Shown piece after piece: positions 63,660 to 64,000 of a DNA stretch of 64,000 nucleotides. The position numbers and the translations under genes are program-made. Under the pieces are notes generated by a model. It was not told where the DNA came from. It saw nothing but the letters and a program-made list of their open reading frames with translations, and searched no databases. The stretch covers positions 1-64,000 of the forward strand of contig NZ_MAEW01000021.1 in the NCBI RefSeq assembly GCF_002013375.1. Reading direction: 5' to 3'. The number at the start of each line of letters is the position of its first letter. Position 1 is the first letter of the stretch. Origin of the DNA: Mycobacterium sp. D16Q13. GTDB taxonomy: Bacteria > Actinomycetota > Actinomycetes > Mycobacteriales > Mycobacteriaceae.

Positions 63660-64000
63660 GCTCCGACCGCCCCGACTGCCAGCCGTCCCTCGAGTGCGTC
63701 GAGCACCGAGGTAATCACCTGGTCATGTATCTCGTCGATGGTGACGTCCCGGCCCAGCTCGGCGGAGAGCGTCGTCACACCGGCGTCGCTGATGCCGCAG
63801 GCCACGATCGGCAGGTACGCGTCCAGACTGTTATTGCAGTTGAGGGAGAAGCCGTGCATGGTGACGCCGCGCTGCACGCGGACCCCGATCGCGGCGATCT
63901 TGCGTTCGGGCTTCCCGCCGCCCGCGGCCAGCCACACGCCGGAGCGGCCATCGACGCGCTTGGTCTGCACACCCAGCTGTGCGCACACCGCGATGATCGA
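63656..64000 (-). CDS. lipB: Octanoyltransferase LipB (partial, N-terminus beyond window)
   Basis: The last ~114 codons of LipB are present; the frame stays open to the window edge. Catalytic Lys context KIAAIGVRVQRGVTMHGF and catalytic Cys in IVACGISDAGVTTL are visible. The enzyme transfers octanoate from ACP to lipoyl domains, and LipA then adds sulfur. Operon with lipA. Confidence 0.95.
   Translation of the reverse strand, partial: SIIAVCAQLGVQTKRVDGRSGVWLAAGGGKPERKIAAIGVRVQRGVTMHGFSLNCNNSLDAYLPIVACGISDAGVTTLSAELGRDVTIDEIHDQVITSVLDALEGRLAVGAVGA

Overview
The window comes from a rapidly growing mycobacterium, most likely of the Mycobacteroides abscessus/chelonae group. This is inferred from high GC, GTG/TTG starts, mycobacterial protein families, and a gene order that matches the M. 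tuberculosis Rv2217-Rv2236c block from memory: lipB, lipA, DUF4191, RDD, glnA1, glnE, glnA2, two caeA-like genes, panB, CYTH/CHAD, RNase H/phosphatase, zinc-ribbon protein, Nif3-like, cobC, ptkA, ptpA, SURF1, cobD. No species call can be proved without a database.

Region 1 (1-4.1 kb) is accessory. It opens with the 3' end of a tRNA (a likely att scar), then a large secreted toxin with a NucA/NucB-type nuclease domain, a putative immunity gene, a second broken immunity paralogue, and a DUF6319-like protein. Region 2 (4.7-8.5 kb) is a co-directional run: an MspA-type porin with a Gly-rich insertion, a Cys-rich secreted protein, a secreted zinc-metallopeptidase toxin candidate and a lipoprotein that may be its immunity factor. 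Region 3 (8.6-12.7 kb) holds an LpqN-type lipoprotein and, on the opposite strand, an ESX/WXG-like effector cluster ending in a frameshifted DUF2235 hydrolase.

Region 4 (12.8-26.9 kb) is conserved core: nickel/cobalt permease, MpaB-like oxygenase, cobD, SURF1, ptpA, ptkA, cobC, Nif3-like protein, zinc-ribbon protein, RNase H/phosphatase, HugZ-like protein, a DUF4129/MoxR/DUF58 operon and a VOC protein.

Region 5 (26.9-32.85 kb) is the most interesting. The RNase P RNA gene rnpB is followed by a 5.5-kb AT-richer island bounded by an exact 29-bp direct repeat of the rnpB 3' end. The island carries a DNA methyltransferase, a Z1-type superfamily-2 ATPase, a small uncharacterised protein and a convergent two-TM coiled-coil protein, with no recognisable integrase. 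It looks like a compact restriction or anti-phage system inserted at rnpB.

Region 6 (32.9-64 kb) returns to core: RNB ribonuclease, CYTH/CHAD protein, a FadD32-like fatty-acyl-AMP ligase, panB, wax ester synthase/DGAT, two Hip1/CaeA-type hydrolases, the nitrogen block glnA2-glnE-(...)-glnA1, two hemophore-like proteins, a PrrAB-like two-component system, DoxX proteins, HchA, an RDD protein, an MFS pump, an acyltransferase plus amino-acid N-hydroxylase pair, a TetR regulator, a P450, DUF4191, lipA and a partial lipB.
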